Source: Actinomycetes bacterium
GTDB taxonomy: Bacteria; Actinomycetota; Thermoleophilia; RBG-16-64-13
Assembly: GCA_021815245.1 (NCBI GenBank)
Contig: JAKAHF010000001.1
Location: 1-18,032, forward strand
Direction: 5' to 3'
Length of the DNA stretch: 18,032 nt
Positions 1-7,590 of this stretch are shown here, in pieces. Under the pieces are notes generated by a model. The model was given only the letters and a program-made list of their open reading frames with translations, was not told where the DNA came from and did no database searches. The position numbers and the translations under genes are program-made. The stretch's first letter is position 1. Every line of letters begins with the position of its first letter.

Positions 1-264
1 CGGTCCTTTGGTCTCTTGTGCGGCGAGGATGCACCGTGTCTCCACCAAGAGCTCGGGATACTCGGTCCGCATCTCCTGGGCCAGTTCCTGGCCGGTCAGG
101 GTGCTGAAGTCATAAGCCTCCGGATCGGGCTCGCGCAGTTCGATGGCTCGGCTCTTTGTGTGTTTGTTCAGTGCCGCAAGGACCCAGCCCAGACCGCAAG
201 GTCCCGTGGCCTCGGTAGGAATGGACTCGCGCAGGCTCTCGGTTGACAAAGGGATGCTCGACAC
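1..264 (-). CDS. Hypothetical protein, partial (C-terminus beyond the left edge)
   Basis: I do not recognise this protein. On the minus strand a frame stays open for 88 codons, from a GTG at 264 to the window edge, and it is cut off there. Codons in its second half are strongly G/C-ending, as expected for a real gene, and the stretch TLTGQELAQEMRTEYPELL has the look of folded helical protein. The N-terminal half contains GPCGLGWVLAALNKH. No catalytic motif, signal peptide or membrane segment is visible. The GTG has no clear Shine-Dalgarno site; a TTG at 249 is an alternative start. It is divergent from the zinc-knuckle gene at 305, with only about 40 bp between them for promoters. Assignment as coding rests on codon bias and uninterrupted length only. 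Confidence 0.5.
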   Translation of the reverse strand, partial: MSSIPLSTESLRESIPTEATGPCGLGWVLAALNKHTKSRAIELREPDPEAYDFSTLTGQELAQEMRTEYPELLVETRCILAAQETKGP

Positions 265-304
265 GCTACAGGGAAAGAACAGAAACAAGAACTGAGAGGT
301 CGAG

Positions 305-826
305 ATGGACATGCGAAGGAACACGTGGCCCTGGAGTCGTAGGCCGAATGCTGCGACTGCCGTGCCACTAGCCTTGACTCGTGTGCCACCCGAGGAGAAC
401 TGTGCGGTCTGTGGCGCAGCCATTTCGAGTTTGACGGCTAAGAAGTTTGGGGGGATGTGCAAGCTCTGCAGCGACGCGCAGGACGTACGGGACATGACCG
501 AGCAGTACTCCACACTCGAGAGAGACATAGAGACGATGCAGAAACAGACGCACTCGCTCGAGCACAGACTAGCCGTTATCGAGGGAAACATCTCGTCTCT
601 TGAGCGGACGGCCCAGGAACTGGGCGACGCTCCTCCCTCGGTGCAGGAGGCCCTGGACCAGAGCGTGGAGGCGAGAGTGCATCTCCTCGATGCGCTTGAG
701 CACACGGACAGAGCCCTCCAAACCCTAATGCTGGCAAGAATCAAGACTTGCGAAGTGCTTCGCCGTCTCGGCGCCTGGGAATCGTTTGGACCAGGTGGGG
801 CCGGGCGGCCACGCTCACCTCTTTGA
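305..826 (+). CDS. Hypothetical zinc-knuckle and coiled-coil protein
   Basis: 173 residues, family not recognised. After an arginine-rich N-terminus there is a CAVC...CKLC pair (about residues 33-54), a typical four-cysteine zinc-binding arrangement. It is followed by a long heptad-like helical stretch (about 65-155) rich in Glu, Gln, Leu and Arg, which should form a coiled coil. The C-terminal tail is short and Gly/Pro/Arg rich. GAGAGG lies 5 nt upstream of the ATG at 305; the ATG at 311 is a less well placed alternative. The gene converges on the frameshifted zinc-finger gene that ends at 852. A structural or nucleic-acid-binding accessory role in the element is possible, but I see no enzymatic motif. 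Confidence 0.6.
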   Translation: MDMRRNTWPWSRRPNAATAVPLALTRVPPEENCAVCGAAISSLTAKKFGGMCKLCSDAQDVRDMTEQYSTLERDIETMQKQTHSLEHRLAVIEGNISSLERTAQELGDAPPSVQEALDQSVEARVHLLDALEHTDRALQTLMLARIKTCEVLRRLGAWESFGPGGAGRPRSPL

Positions 827-851
827 GCCGCCCGAGGTCCTCCCGAGGCCA

Positions 852-1264
852 CTATGAAGGTAATAGAGGAAGAGTTCTGCGCCCGGCGCCGCGGAGCGCG
901 GCCTCCATGCTGCTGATCCTCTCCTCTAGGTCGCCCACCTCCAGGCACCGAAGCGCGGGCTGGGCGAGGTAGGCTAGGGTGCGCGAGCGGGCGACCGAGT
1001 TCTCTAGGGCGAGCGTGTCGAGGGTTGCGATCTCGAGCAGGCGCCGAATGTCGGACACGATTTCCAGGCAGCGAACTGACACGCGCCGGCGACGGTGGGT
1101 TCCTCAAGCCGGCGAGGGCTGCCCAGCCAGCGGGCCTTTCCTGTCTCCACGTCGTGCTCGGTGCTGTGCCAGAAGCAGTAGTCCTCGCTCTTCATGGGGG
1201 CGTTCCAGCAGGGCGAGCCGTCCTCGCGTACGTACCGGCACGTGCGAAGCGGCAGGCTTCTCAT
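852..1264 (-). pseudogene. Small CxxC/HxC zinc-finger protein, split by an apparent frameshift
   Basis: Two overlapping minus-strand frames together make one recognisable protein type. The N-terminal frame has CRYVREDGSPCWNAP followed by DYCFWHS, a C-C-C-H zinc finger common in small proteins of phages and mobile elements. The frame then degrades after about base 1085. The second frame starts at a GTG at 1082 and carries the helical region such proteins usually have next, ending in LEVGDLEERISSMEAAL. Joining the frames needs one extra base near 1083. The start at ATG 1264 is chosen because a perfect AGGAGG (1270-1275) lies 5 nt upstream; the in-frame GTG at 1268-1270 overlaps that site. It could be a broken gene, a sequencing deletion, or two coupled ORFs. 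Function unknown; probably nucleic-acid or protein binding. Confidence 0.6.
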
Positions 1265-1479
1265 ACGCACCTCCTCTCGCGAAGCCGGTACCTCTGCTCA
1301 TGCGGGGCTGAGGTACTCACCGGTCGGTCACCTTCTCGGCGGTGCCCCCCCGTGAACGCCTCCCAACGCGCAATCACGATGGAACAATGGTGATGTCTCC
1401 AAGATGGATGGTCGCGGGCGCCCCGGTCGCGCAGTCTTGTCGACTTCCGGTAGTCAGCTGAGCGGGATTATTCGTGTTG

Positions 1480-3255
1480 CTAGTGCACCCGGTCGTACAG
1501 TTCCTTGACCCAAGCGGAGTGGTGCCCCTTCTGAAAGACGAGGAACACAGAACGCCGGGCACGAGTCACCCCTACGTAGAACAGACGCCGAGCCTCCCTA
1601 AGGGCGGCCGGATTCTTCACATCGCGCCAATCGGGCATCACGTCGGTGTTCATGCCGAACAGGATGACGTCGTCGAATTCCCTGCCTTTGGCGCTGTGAA
1701 GAGTGCTCAAACTGAGGCGCCCTCCTTGCTCGACTATGCCTCCAAATTGGGCAAGCGAGACCGTGCAGTCTTGGGCCCCCGCATCAGTACGAGCGATCAT
1801 CTCGTCGATGGCGTCCCACTCTTCGGTTACCGTCCGCGCGCGCTGCTTCCAGGGTTCGATCAATCTGTCCTTGCAGTCCCGGAGCCATAGGTTGGCGCTG
1901 CAGTCCCGACCGATAGATTGATGGAGGAAAGCCGCAAGCTCTGCAGCAATCAGCCGCCGCTCTTCGTCTGCCGCCCATGGGCCGAAAACGAGGCTGCTCG
2001 CCTCGCGCGCGAGCCGGGCGAAAGGCGGATCGGCGTTCTTCCAGCCGCCTGCTACCCATCGGGCTGAGTTCTCAAGCAATCGCGACAAGCGCGAGTTACG
2101 ACGAACAAGAGCCTGATTGTCCGAACGCACAACTGGTATTCCTGCCTCTTGCGCATGAGTAGCGAGACGGCTCCCCTCGTTCGCCGTGCGGTAAAGGACT
2201 GCTATCTCGTCGAGAGGGATCGCGTCTTCGATCAGTTCGCGGACGATCTGAATGACATGATCCGCCTGGGCATCGAGGTCGCCCACTACCGGCCGAAAGT
2301 GGATTTCGCCCTCCTCTGTCCCCTTGGGCGCCTCGTAGTCACGCTCCTCGCCGAGGGCTGCCATGGAGGCCTCGATGATTCTCGTGCAACAACGATAGTT
2401 GAACCGGAGCCGAATGGTGCGTACCCCAGGCCGTCCAGTGAGACCGACGAGAAGTTGTGGGTTCGCACCGGTCCACTGGTAGATGGACTGATCCGGGTCG
2501 CCCACTGCGAACAGTCGTATGCCGGCCTCGAAGCAGAGCTTCAGCACGAGTTCGTGCAGAGCGTGGCCGAGATCTTGGTACTCATCCACGAAGAGGATAG
2601 GGTAGCGCGCGGCGAGGGCTTCCCCGATCCAGGGGTTGGCCTGGATCATCCGGAAGGCGAGAAGCGGCATGTCGTCAAAGTCGATGAGGTTTCGCCGGCG
2701 CAGCTCTTCCTCGTAGGCCTCGATGAACGAAGCCAGCTCCGGGTTTGTCTGGCTCCATCCGGCAGCTTCCCGGTCAACGTCGCGGCGCCGCTTTGCTTCG
2801 GCGAATTTCCAGCGGCCCAGGGGATCACCGCCATCGGCTATGGTCATCTCGTATGCGGTCCGTACCGCCGACCGGCACTCTGTCGGTGTGGCGACTCGAA
2901 AACCGGGGTTCAGCTCCGGAAGAACACACCGGGCATATGGGGCGATCACCTGAGACACGGCGAACGAATGGACGGTCCCGATGAACACCTGCTCGCTCGG
3001 CTCCACTCCCAACTGAGCGAGCCGGGACTCAAGCTCAAGCGCGCACTCGTTGTTGTAGGTGATGCACGCGATGCCCCGTGGCTCCTGGACATCCTCCAGA
3101 AGCGCACGGGCCATGGCCACCGTTAGCGTCTTGGTCTTGCCGCTCCCCGGTCCGGCGAGCACCACACAGTGACCATTCTCGTGTACCGCCTCCAGTTGCT
3201 GGTCGTTCCGCCGAAGCTCGACAACAGCCTTGTCAAGGAGATGCCGGCTAGACAT
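1480..3255 (-). CDS. gajB: UvrD/Rep/PcrA-type superfamily I helicase, GajB-like (Gabija defence)
   Basis: 591 residues from the ATG at 3255. All SF1A helicase motifs are visible: Q-motif RNDQQLEAV (16-24), Walker A GPGSGKT (35-41), CITYNN and GTVHSF (Ia/Ib), DEYQD (224-228, motif II), GDPDQSIYQWTGA (252-264, motif III), RLRFNYR (282-288, motif IV), LSTLHSAKG (516-524, motif V) and RLFYVGVTRAR (motif VI). The protein should bind and hydrolyse ATP and act on DNA. Longer N-terminal extensions of the frame lie inside the upstream gene and are not supported; the ATG overlaps the stop of the OLD-family gene by 8 bp (3248-3255), implying translational coupling. An OLD/TOPRIM gene followed directly by a UvrD-like helicase is the defining layout of Gabija, where GajB senses DNA ends and nucleotide depletion and activates GajA. 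It could be a repair helicase, but this pairing argues against that. Confidence 0.88.
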   Translation of the reverse strand: MSSRHLLDKAVVELRRNDQQLEAVHENGHCVVLAGPGSGKTKTLTVAMARALLEDVQEPRGIACITYNNECALELESRLAQLGVEPSEQVFIGTVHSFAVSQVIAPYARCVLPELNPGFRVATPTECRSAVRTAYEMTIADGGDPLGRWKFAEAKRRRDVDREAAGWSQTNPELASFIEAYEEELRRRNLIDFDDMPLLAFRMIQANPWIGEALAARYPILFVDEYQDLGHALHELVLKLCFEAGIRLFAVGDPDQSIYQWTGANPQLLVGLTGRPGVRTIRLRFNYRCCTRIIEASMAALGEERDYEAPKGTEEGEIHFRPVVGDLDAQADHVIQIVRELIEDAIPLDEIAVLYRTANEGSRLATHAQEAGIPVVRSDNQALVRRNSRLSRLLENSARWVAGGWKNADPPFARLAREASSLVFGPWAADEERRLIAAELAAFLHQSIGRDCSANLWLRDCKDRLIEPWKQRARTVTEEWDAIDEMIARTDAGAQDCTVSLAQFGGIVEQGGRLSLSTLHSAKGREFDDVILFGMNTDVMPDWRDVKNPAALREARRLFYVGVTRARRSVFLVFQKGHHSAWVKELYDRVH

Positions 3256-5035
3256 GGGCCACCAGGTGTTCGATGCCCGCCTGAATGTACGCCGGCGGTC
3301 GGAGGCCGACCGCTCTTCGAGCAAGTCGGGCGGCGAGGCGCCCCTTCCCAATGTCCGCGACCATCGCAAGTAGCTGTTCGCCGCTCACACTTGCCGGATC
3401 CGAACGCCAAGCCACCAGCCGCTGGGTGCGCACCGGGCCGAAGTTCTCGGCTTCCAGAAGTGAAAGCAGGGGGCTCAACAGATCACCCGACTGGGCGATC
3501 TCAAGTTCAAGAGTCGAGGCATTCGTGAACATGCCCGCGCTAGCAGCGACCTCCCGCAGGCGTCCCTCGTTGGCCTCCAACGCAGCCTTCTCCTCGGCAG
3601 GAATCGGTTCCCCTCCTCCGGTCGTGCGCATGTCATCGAGCAAGCCGAGCAACCTGCCGCGGCCCAGCGGCGCTCGCCCGCTGTCCATGGGGTCCCAGTC
3701 GGTAATGACCGCGAAGGGAAGGGCCAACGCGGTAGCGAGCTTCACGTACGGGCTGAAGTTGACCCCGCCCACGCCGCACACCGTCACTCCGAGGTCGTCG
3801 AGGTCGTGTCCGCAACTCTTGGCAAAGACCGGAACAAGGGCGGCTTCAGCGTCGCCTTCCACGAAAATCACCCCCCGGGAGAAGAGAAGCTCCGCCCGGG
3901 TGGTGTCAAGATAGCGTTCGAGGTCCTCAAGCTCCTCGGGGCTCACGTTGAGGCGGGCGAGGGAGTATCCACGGGTATGCCGTGGATCGCCGGGCGAAGC
4001 CGTGAGAAGAACGAGTGAGCGGAGGGGGACCACGCTTGCGATGTTGGGCGAATGCGTTGTCAGAAACAGCGATCGTGGTTCGGACGAGTTTCTGAAGAGC
4101 TGCCCGAACACCTGGCGCTGCAGCTGCGGGTGGAGGTGCGCCTCGGGCTCCTCCACGCAGAGGATGGTGTGATCACGCTCGTTCTTCTCCCGACGCCAGC
4201 GGAACTCTGCCAGCTCGAGGGCGAGTAGCACCAAGTTGGCCGAGCCGAGACTAGCGTCGCCAATGGAGCGCTTCCCGTCGTCGATAAGTAGGCCGAGGGA
4301 GCGGAACAATCGGCGGGGATCATTGGGGGCGAAACCGAGCTTCGCCTTCACATCGTGGCTCCGCCCCGACAGCTCCGAAATGTCCTTTCGCACCGTGTCT
4401 TCGAGACCCTTGATAGGGCCGAAGGCGACGAGCTTGTCGGTCGCCTCCTTCAGTTCGTCAGCAACGTCGGTCAACGCATCCTCGGGAACCTTTCCCACCG
4501 CCTCTTCCAGTGGGGGGCGAAGCGGGGAGGAGCGCCAGCTTCGAAGCTCCTCCTCAGCGTCTCTGAGTGCGGGCAGAAGGTCGAAGCTCATTCGGCGGCG
4601 CACCCGGTTGCCGAGCGGCCGGGTTTCGTCGCCCCCACCGAATACGGTGAACTCGTAGTCCGCTTCGCTCTGGGGCGGGCCAGTGAGCCCCGGCTTTGGG
4701 CGGAAAAGGTAACTTAGTTGAGCCTTTGTATGATCCGCCGCGATGCGGTAGTCGGTCAGCAGTGCAAGCAGGCCGGGGTCGGTATCGAACCCGGCGAAGT
4801 TGAGATCCACGCGCACTTCAGGTCCTTCGGCTAGGTCCGCTCCGTCCCATATGTCCGCGAGCTTCAACTGACGGGCGCTATCGGGAAGAGATGCGTCGAG
4901 GACGAGCCGAAGCGCGTGAATGAAGTTGCTCTTGCCTACCCGGTTCTCCCCGACGATCACGACGTCGCCATCGAGCTGCACGTCCAGGTTAGCGAAGTTC
5001 CTGAAGTTCCTGATGTACACCGCACAAAGGTGCAT
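3248..5035 (-). CDS. gajA: OLD-family ATPase/TOPRIM nuclease, GajA-like (Gabija defence)
   Basis: 595 residues from the ATG at 5035, close to the size of known GajA. The N-terminal ABC/SMC-like ATPase has Walker A GENRVGKS (29-36), a signature-like segment near SLGSANLVLLALEL (262-275), Walker B CVEEPEAHLHP (293-303) and an H-loop TTHSP (326-330). The C-terminal TOPRIM domain has VEGDAE (392-397) and ITDWD (444-448), giving the acidic residues E393, D446 and D448 for metal-dependent DNA nicking. A TFTNASTLELE-like element (seen as MFTNASTLELEIA) further on is typical of OLD nucleases paired with helicases. The start is chosen because GGGGAGGGG lies about 5 nt upstream; the GTG at 5080 lacks such a site. 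It is the first gene of the pair, with the helicase overlapping its stop. All key residues are present, so it is probably active. Confidence 0.88.
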   Translation of the reverse strand: MHLCAVYIRNFRNFANLDVQLDGDVVIVGENRVGKSNFIHALRLVLDASLPDSARQLKLADIWDGADLAEGPEVRVDLNFAGFDTDPGLLALLTDYRIAADHTKAQLSYLFRPKPGLTGPPQSEADYEFTVFGGGDETRPLGNRVRRRMSFDLLPALRDAEEELRSWRSSPLRPPLEEAVGKVPEDALTDVADELKEATDKLVAFGPIKGLEDTVRKDISELSGRSHDVKAKLGFAPNDPRRLFRSLGLLIDDGKRSIGDASLGSANLVLLALELAEFRWRREKNERDHTILCVEEPEAHLHPQLQRQVFGQLFRNSSEPRSLFLTTHSPNIASVVPLRSLVLLTASPGDPRHTRGYSLARLNVSPEELEDLERYLDTTRAELLFSRGVIFVEGDAEAALVPVFAKSCGHDLDDLGVTVCGVGGVNFSPYVKLATALALPFAVITDWDPMDSGRAPLGRGRLLGLLDDMRTTGGGEPIPAEEKAALEANEGRLREVAASAGMFTNASTLELEIAQSGDLLSPLLSLLEAENFGPVRTQRLVAWRSDPASVSGEQLLAMVADIGKGRLAARLARRAVGLRPPAYIQAGIEHLVAHV

Positions 5036-5549
5036 GCCGCCCCTCCCCCGTCTGCGTTCTTGACCAAGCTTCCCACGCACTGAGCCGAAGGATACTCCGG
5101 GGCGACGGCCTGAACATCGGCCGGCGGCAGGCTCACCATGTAACGATCGTGACGCTCCCGGGCCTTTCGCCGCCTGAGCACGGCGGGTGCCCCTCGCCGC
5201 CGAGACCGAGCTAGATGACGGTCAGAGGAAGGTCCTCGTCGAAGCGCTCCGATTGGGGGCAGGCGGAGAGCGTCGCAACCCTCGAGGTTGTCTGGGCGGC
5301 TGCGCTCAGCGTTCAAGGCTGCTCGGCCAGGAGGCCAGCGACTGTGATCACCCGTCGGACAAGCCCAGCATCGCCTCGCCCATCAGGTGCTCTTTTCGGT
5401 TTTTGTGTTGCGCGGCTATGGGTTGCTCGGCTCGGGTGTCCCGTCTACCCCCAAACCCGCTTCGGGAGCGGCTTTGAGGCTGATGCAACGCTCGGATTTT
5501 CGGCCGGCGACGGGTAGGCGTGTTCTTGGGAGGGATAGGCGCCCCATTC

Positions 5550-5571
5550 CGGAGGTTCAGAAGCACCTCCG
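5550..5571. repeat. Perfect hairpin, 7-bp stem and 8-nt loop
   Basis: CGGAGGT (5550-5556) and ACCTCCG (5565-5571) are exact reverse complements around an 8-nt loop. There is no T-tract on either side, so it is not a standard terminator. It lies 11 bp from the iteron-like repeats, which suggests an origin or regulatory role. Confidence 0.55.
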
Positions 5572-5582
5572 TCGGGTGGTGC

Positions 5583-5622
5583 GGTAGGTAACAAAAGGGC
5601 GGGGTGGTAGGTGACAAAAGGG
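5583..5622. repeat. Two iteron-like direct repeats at 23-bp period
   Basis: GGTAGGTAACAAAAGGG (5583-5599) and GGTAGGTGACAAAAGGG (5606-5622) match at 16 of 17 positions. The 23-bp period is about two helical turns, as in plasmid iterons bound by winged-helix initiators. They sit just 3' of the predicted winged-helix gene ending at 5649. Only two copies are seen, so this is a candidate site only. Confidence 0.5.
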
Positions 5623-5648
5623 TGGAAGAGGGCGTCACGGAGTGGTTC

Positions 5649-6488
5649 TCACCGGGTTTCCTCGGCACCTGCCTTCTCGCTTCTGCCACCTACGGTCCGC
5701 ACACCGGGGGCATCCCCATCCGGGCCCAGGTTTCGGGCCGAGGGTCGCAGGGGTTCGCCCCTCGTTGGGCTAGTGGGGCAGAGGAGTTCACGCCGTCGCA
5801 TCTTGACCTGCTCGTTCACGCTTTGTCGCATGGCCTCGGCCTCTTCGGCCGTGTCCTCATAGTCGGCCGGGTCGGGAAACTCCAGCCAGTTCCCCAAGAT
5901 CAGCCGATCAGGTTGATCCTCATAGGTGAAGAGGCTGGAGCCATCGTCGAAGTGGAAACCTCGGTAGAGACGTCGGACAGCCCCAGGGGCGCCGGGAAGA
6001 CCAGTGAGTTCACATAGGTGGTTCTTTGTGATCTCGAAGGCATCTTCATCTTCGCCGCCGCTCAGCACTCGGAGGTAGTCCAAGTAGAGGTAAACAACGA
6101 CATCGGAGTGGCGCAACTCCTTGCCGCGGACTCGATGCAGAAGGACCTCGAAGGCGAAGCGGCGGATGGGAGCAGTCGGATCACCGGCCTCCCCCCGGAG
6201 ACACGGAAGCTCAAGATAGCGGGTGGCTAAGTTGCGGCCTCCGGCCTGGAAACCTGGTCTCGTGATGATCCAGCCCAGACGAGAGAAGATGCGCCGGGTC
6301 TGACGGATCAGGGTGACGCTCGTGGCCAGGGTCACCGCCACCTCGAGGTCCGACCTGTAGAAGGGGCCATTCAGGGCGAACTCGGAGACAAGCCAGAATA
6401 GGTAGAGACGCTCCCTCGGTGTGGAGGCTCGAAGTATTGGGTGCTCAAGGAGGGTCCGGGGGAGACCGACGTGGCTGCTTGTGGCCAT
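5649..6488 (-). CDS. Predicted tandem winged-helix DNA-binding protein, possible replication initiator
   Basis: 279 residues. I do not recognise a named family with certainty. Residues about 10-95 read like a winged helix: ERLYLFWLVSEFALNG, then a recognition-helix-like stretch VAVTLATSVTLIRQTRRIF, then a wing LGWIITRPGFQAGGRN. A second such unit seems to run from about 110 to 205 (HSDVVVYLYLDYLRVL, then ITKNHLCELTGL, then LFTYEDQPDRLILGNW). Two tandem winged helices are the layout of Rep_3-type plasmid initiators. The C-terminal 60 residues are charged, then Gly/Pro/Arg rich and probably disordered. The ATG at 6488 has only a weak purine-rich site (AAAGAAAG) upstream. Iteron-like repeats lie directly downstream. 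A replication initiator or a regulator of the element are both possible; the function is inferred from layout, not from a match. Confidence 0.6.
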   Translation of the reverse strand: MATSSHVGLPRTLLEHPILRASTPRERLYLFWLVSEFALNGPFYRSDLEVAVTLATSVTLIRQTRRIFSRLGWIITRPGFQAGGRNLATRYLELPCLRGEAGDPTAPIRRFAFEVLLHRVRGKELRHSDVVVYLYLDYLRVLSGGEDEDAFEITKNHLCELTGLPGAPGAVRRLYRGFHFDDGSSLFTYEDQPDRLILGNWLEFPDPADYEDTAEEAEAMRQSVNEQVKMRRRELLCPTSPTRGEPLRPSARNLGPDGDAPGVRTVGGRSEKAGAEETR

Positions 6489-6647
6489 GCTAGCTGCTTT
6501 CTTTCGCTAGGTCGTCGCGTGAGACCTCTTCGATAACGAGGGTTGGATTCAGACTCCTGGGGGCGGACTTCGCCATGGCGTCAACTCCAAGGGAGAGGAG
6601 GAAGGAGCATCACCTGTCGTTGACTCTTCGCCCGCCAAGAGGCATGA

Positions 6648-6893
6648 ATGGGTGTTGTGGGAAGAAGGACGACGGAGGCCACCACGGCGGGGACACTCAC
6701 CATCAGCATCACCGAGCCGGACGCGAAGGCCATGCGCCACTTCCGGTACATGTGGCTGGTCACCCTGGGCGGTTTCACCCTCGGCTGGGGTCACACCCAC
6801 CGGCGCGAGACCGCCAAACAGGAAGCCTGGGACCTGGTGACTTCCACGGTGAGTCCCGATGAGGTTGAGGCCGTCCAGGTCATGGAGGTCTGA
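6648..6893 (+). CDS. Hypothetical small protein
   Basis: 81 residues, not recognised. Codon position 3 is strongly G/C from about codon 8 onward, which picks this frame over the His-rich frame beside it. The stretch MRHFRYMWLVTLGGFTLGW is moderately hydrophobic and aromatic and is too polar to be a sure membrane helix. The C-terminus is acidic (VSPDEVEAVQVMEV). AAGAGG lies upstream of ATG 6648, but the true start is uncertain. It begins a plus-strand run of three closely spaced genes (3 bp, then 18 bp apart), so they are probably one transcript. It is divergent from the winged-helix gene starting at 6488. Confidence 0.55.
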   Translation: MGVVGRRTTEATTAGTLTISITEPDAKAMRHFRYMWLVTLGGFTLGWGHTHRRETAKQEAWDLVTSTVSPDEVEAVQVMEV

Positions 6894-6896
6894 GTC

Positions 6897-7127
6897 ATGG
6901 AAACGAGGGAGGCTGAGATGGCGGACATGGACCAAACCCAGGCGAACATGCCTACCACCTTCAAGAAGGGTGACAAGGTTCGCGAGATCAAGTTCGGCGG
7001 CATCTACACCGTCGTGAGCCAGCGGGGCCGCCTCATGGTCTATGTCGAGGAACTCGCGAACGGCTGGATTCACCCCGGCAACCTGAGGCTCATCTCCCGC
7101 GAGCCCGAGACCACCGACATCGCCTAG
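6897..7127 (+). CDS. Hypothetical small beta-rich protein
   Basis: 76 residues. After a polar N-terminus there is a compact region FKKGDKVREIKFGGIYTVV followed by YVEELANGWIHPGNLRLI, which looks like a small SH3-like or KOW-like beta barrel. Such proteins are frequent in phages and mobile elements and have no assigned function. GGAGGT (6884-6889) lies 7 nt before ATG 6897; a second ATG at 6918 also has a good site (AGGGAGG), so the start is not certain. It is the middle gene of the three-gene plus-strand run and follows the previous stop by 3 bp. Confidence 0.65.
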   Translation: METREAEMADMDQTQANMPTTFKKGDKVREIKFGGIYTVVSQRGRLMVYVEELANGWIHPGNLRLISREPETTDIA

Positions 7128-7145
7128 AGAGCTAAGGAGACCACC

Positions 7146-7511
7146 GTGAACGCCCGTGACCTGATCGAGCTGCTTCAAGACGTGGACCCCGACACCGAGG
7201 TGCGCCTGGCCCAGCAACCGAAGTGGCCGTTCGAGTACAGCGTGGGTGGGGTGGCCCGGGTGTGCATCGGCGGCCCGGAGGAGGGCGACGTCGTTACCTT
7301 CGAGGATGACGCTGGCGTCGAGGACACCGGCGCGGTCAAGGACACCACCGAGGATGGGATGCTCATCGAAGAAGAGAACGGTGGCGTGCGGCACGTGCCC
7401 TTCTCGCATCTCATCGGCTACCTGGATCTCACCGAGGTTCTCTACATCGGCGAGGGCACCCAGCTTGCCTACCTTCCCGGCGCGGCCAGCCGCGCGCTGG
7501 GCTGGCGCTGA
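7146..7511 (+). CDS. Conserved hypothetical mobile-element protein
   Basis: 121 residues starting at GTG 7146, with AAGGAG about 6 nt upstream. The N-terminus MNARDLIELLQDVDPDTEV followed by RLAQQPKWPFEYSVG is a pattern I know from small proteins of phages, plasmids and integrative elements; their role is unknown. The middle is acidic (EDDAGVEDTG, IEEENGG), and the C-terminal part HLIGYLDLTEVLYIGEGTQ suggests a final beta strand. It is the last gene of the plus-strand run and ends 36 bp before a perfect inverted repeat that may terminate transcription. Confidence 0.72.
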   Translation: MNARDLIELLQDVDPDTEVRLAQQPKWPFEYSVGGVARVCIGGPEEGDVVTFEDDAGVEDTGAVKDTTEDGMLIEEENGGVRHVPFSHLIGYLDLTEVLYIGEGTQLAYLPGAASRALGWR

Positions 7512-7547
7512 AAGCCTACCCGCACCCGGCCCAATCGGTTGCTTCAT

Positions 7548-7584
7548 CGAAGTGTCCATATAGGAAAGACCCATGGACACTTCG
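7548..7584. repeat. 12-bp perfect inverted repeat between convergent genes
   Basis: CGAAGTGTCCAT (7548-7559) and ATGGACACTTCG (7573-7584) are exact reverse complements around a 13-nt loop. The site lies between the stop of the plus-strand gene at 7511 and the end of the minus-strand gene at 7591. It could be a two-way transcription terminator, though there is no U-tract, or a protein-binding site. Confidence 0.65.
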
Positions 7585-7590
7585 TTAGGG

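Larger units (their letters stand above)
5036..5648. other. 613-bp stretch without a convincing gene; holds repeats
   Basis: Open frames on both strands are short, overlap one another and lack good starts. A minus-strand stretch just upstream of the OLD gene (about 5036-5135, reading MVSLPPADVQAVAPEYP) is G/C-ending in codon position 3 and may be a coding remnant. An imperfect hairpin lies at 5454-5476 (AAACCCGCT, CTTCGGGAG-centred). The right-hand part contains the perfect hairpin at 5550 and the iteron-like repeats at 5583. The promoter of the Gabija pair should be in the left part, but I cannot point to a clear -35/-10. Confidence 0.45.

Noticed and set aside
2149..3126. 325-codon plus-strand open frame
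   Set aside because: Antisense to the helicase, which has all SF1 motifs; no start site or family pattern.
5348..5689. 113-codon minus-strand open frame covering the iteron-like repeats
   Set aside because: Proline/arginine-rich low-complexity translation, overlaps the winged-helix gene and reads through the repeats and hairpins; no good start.
6575..6862. His-rich plus-strand frame overlapping the small gene at 6648
   Set aside because: It has a strong purine-rich site upstream, but codon use degrades and the frame beside it is better throughout; the His run is a product of CAC/CAT in the shifted frame.
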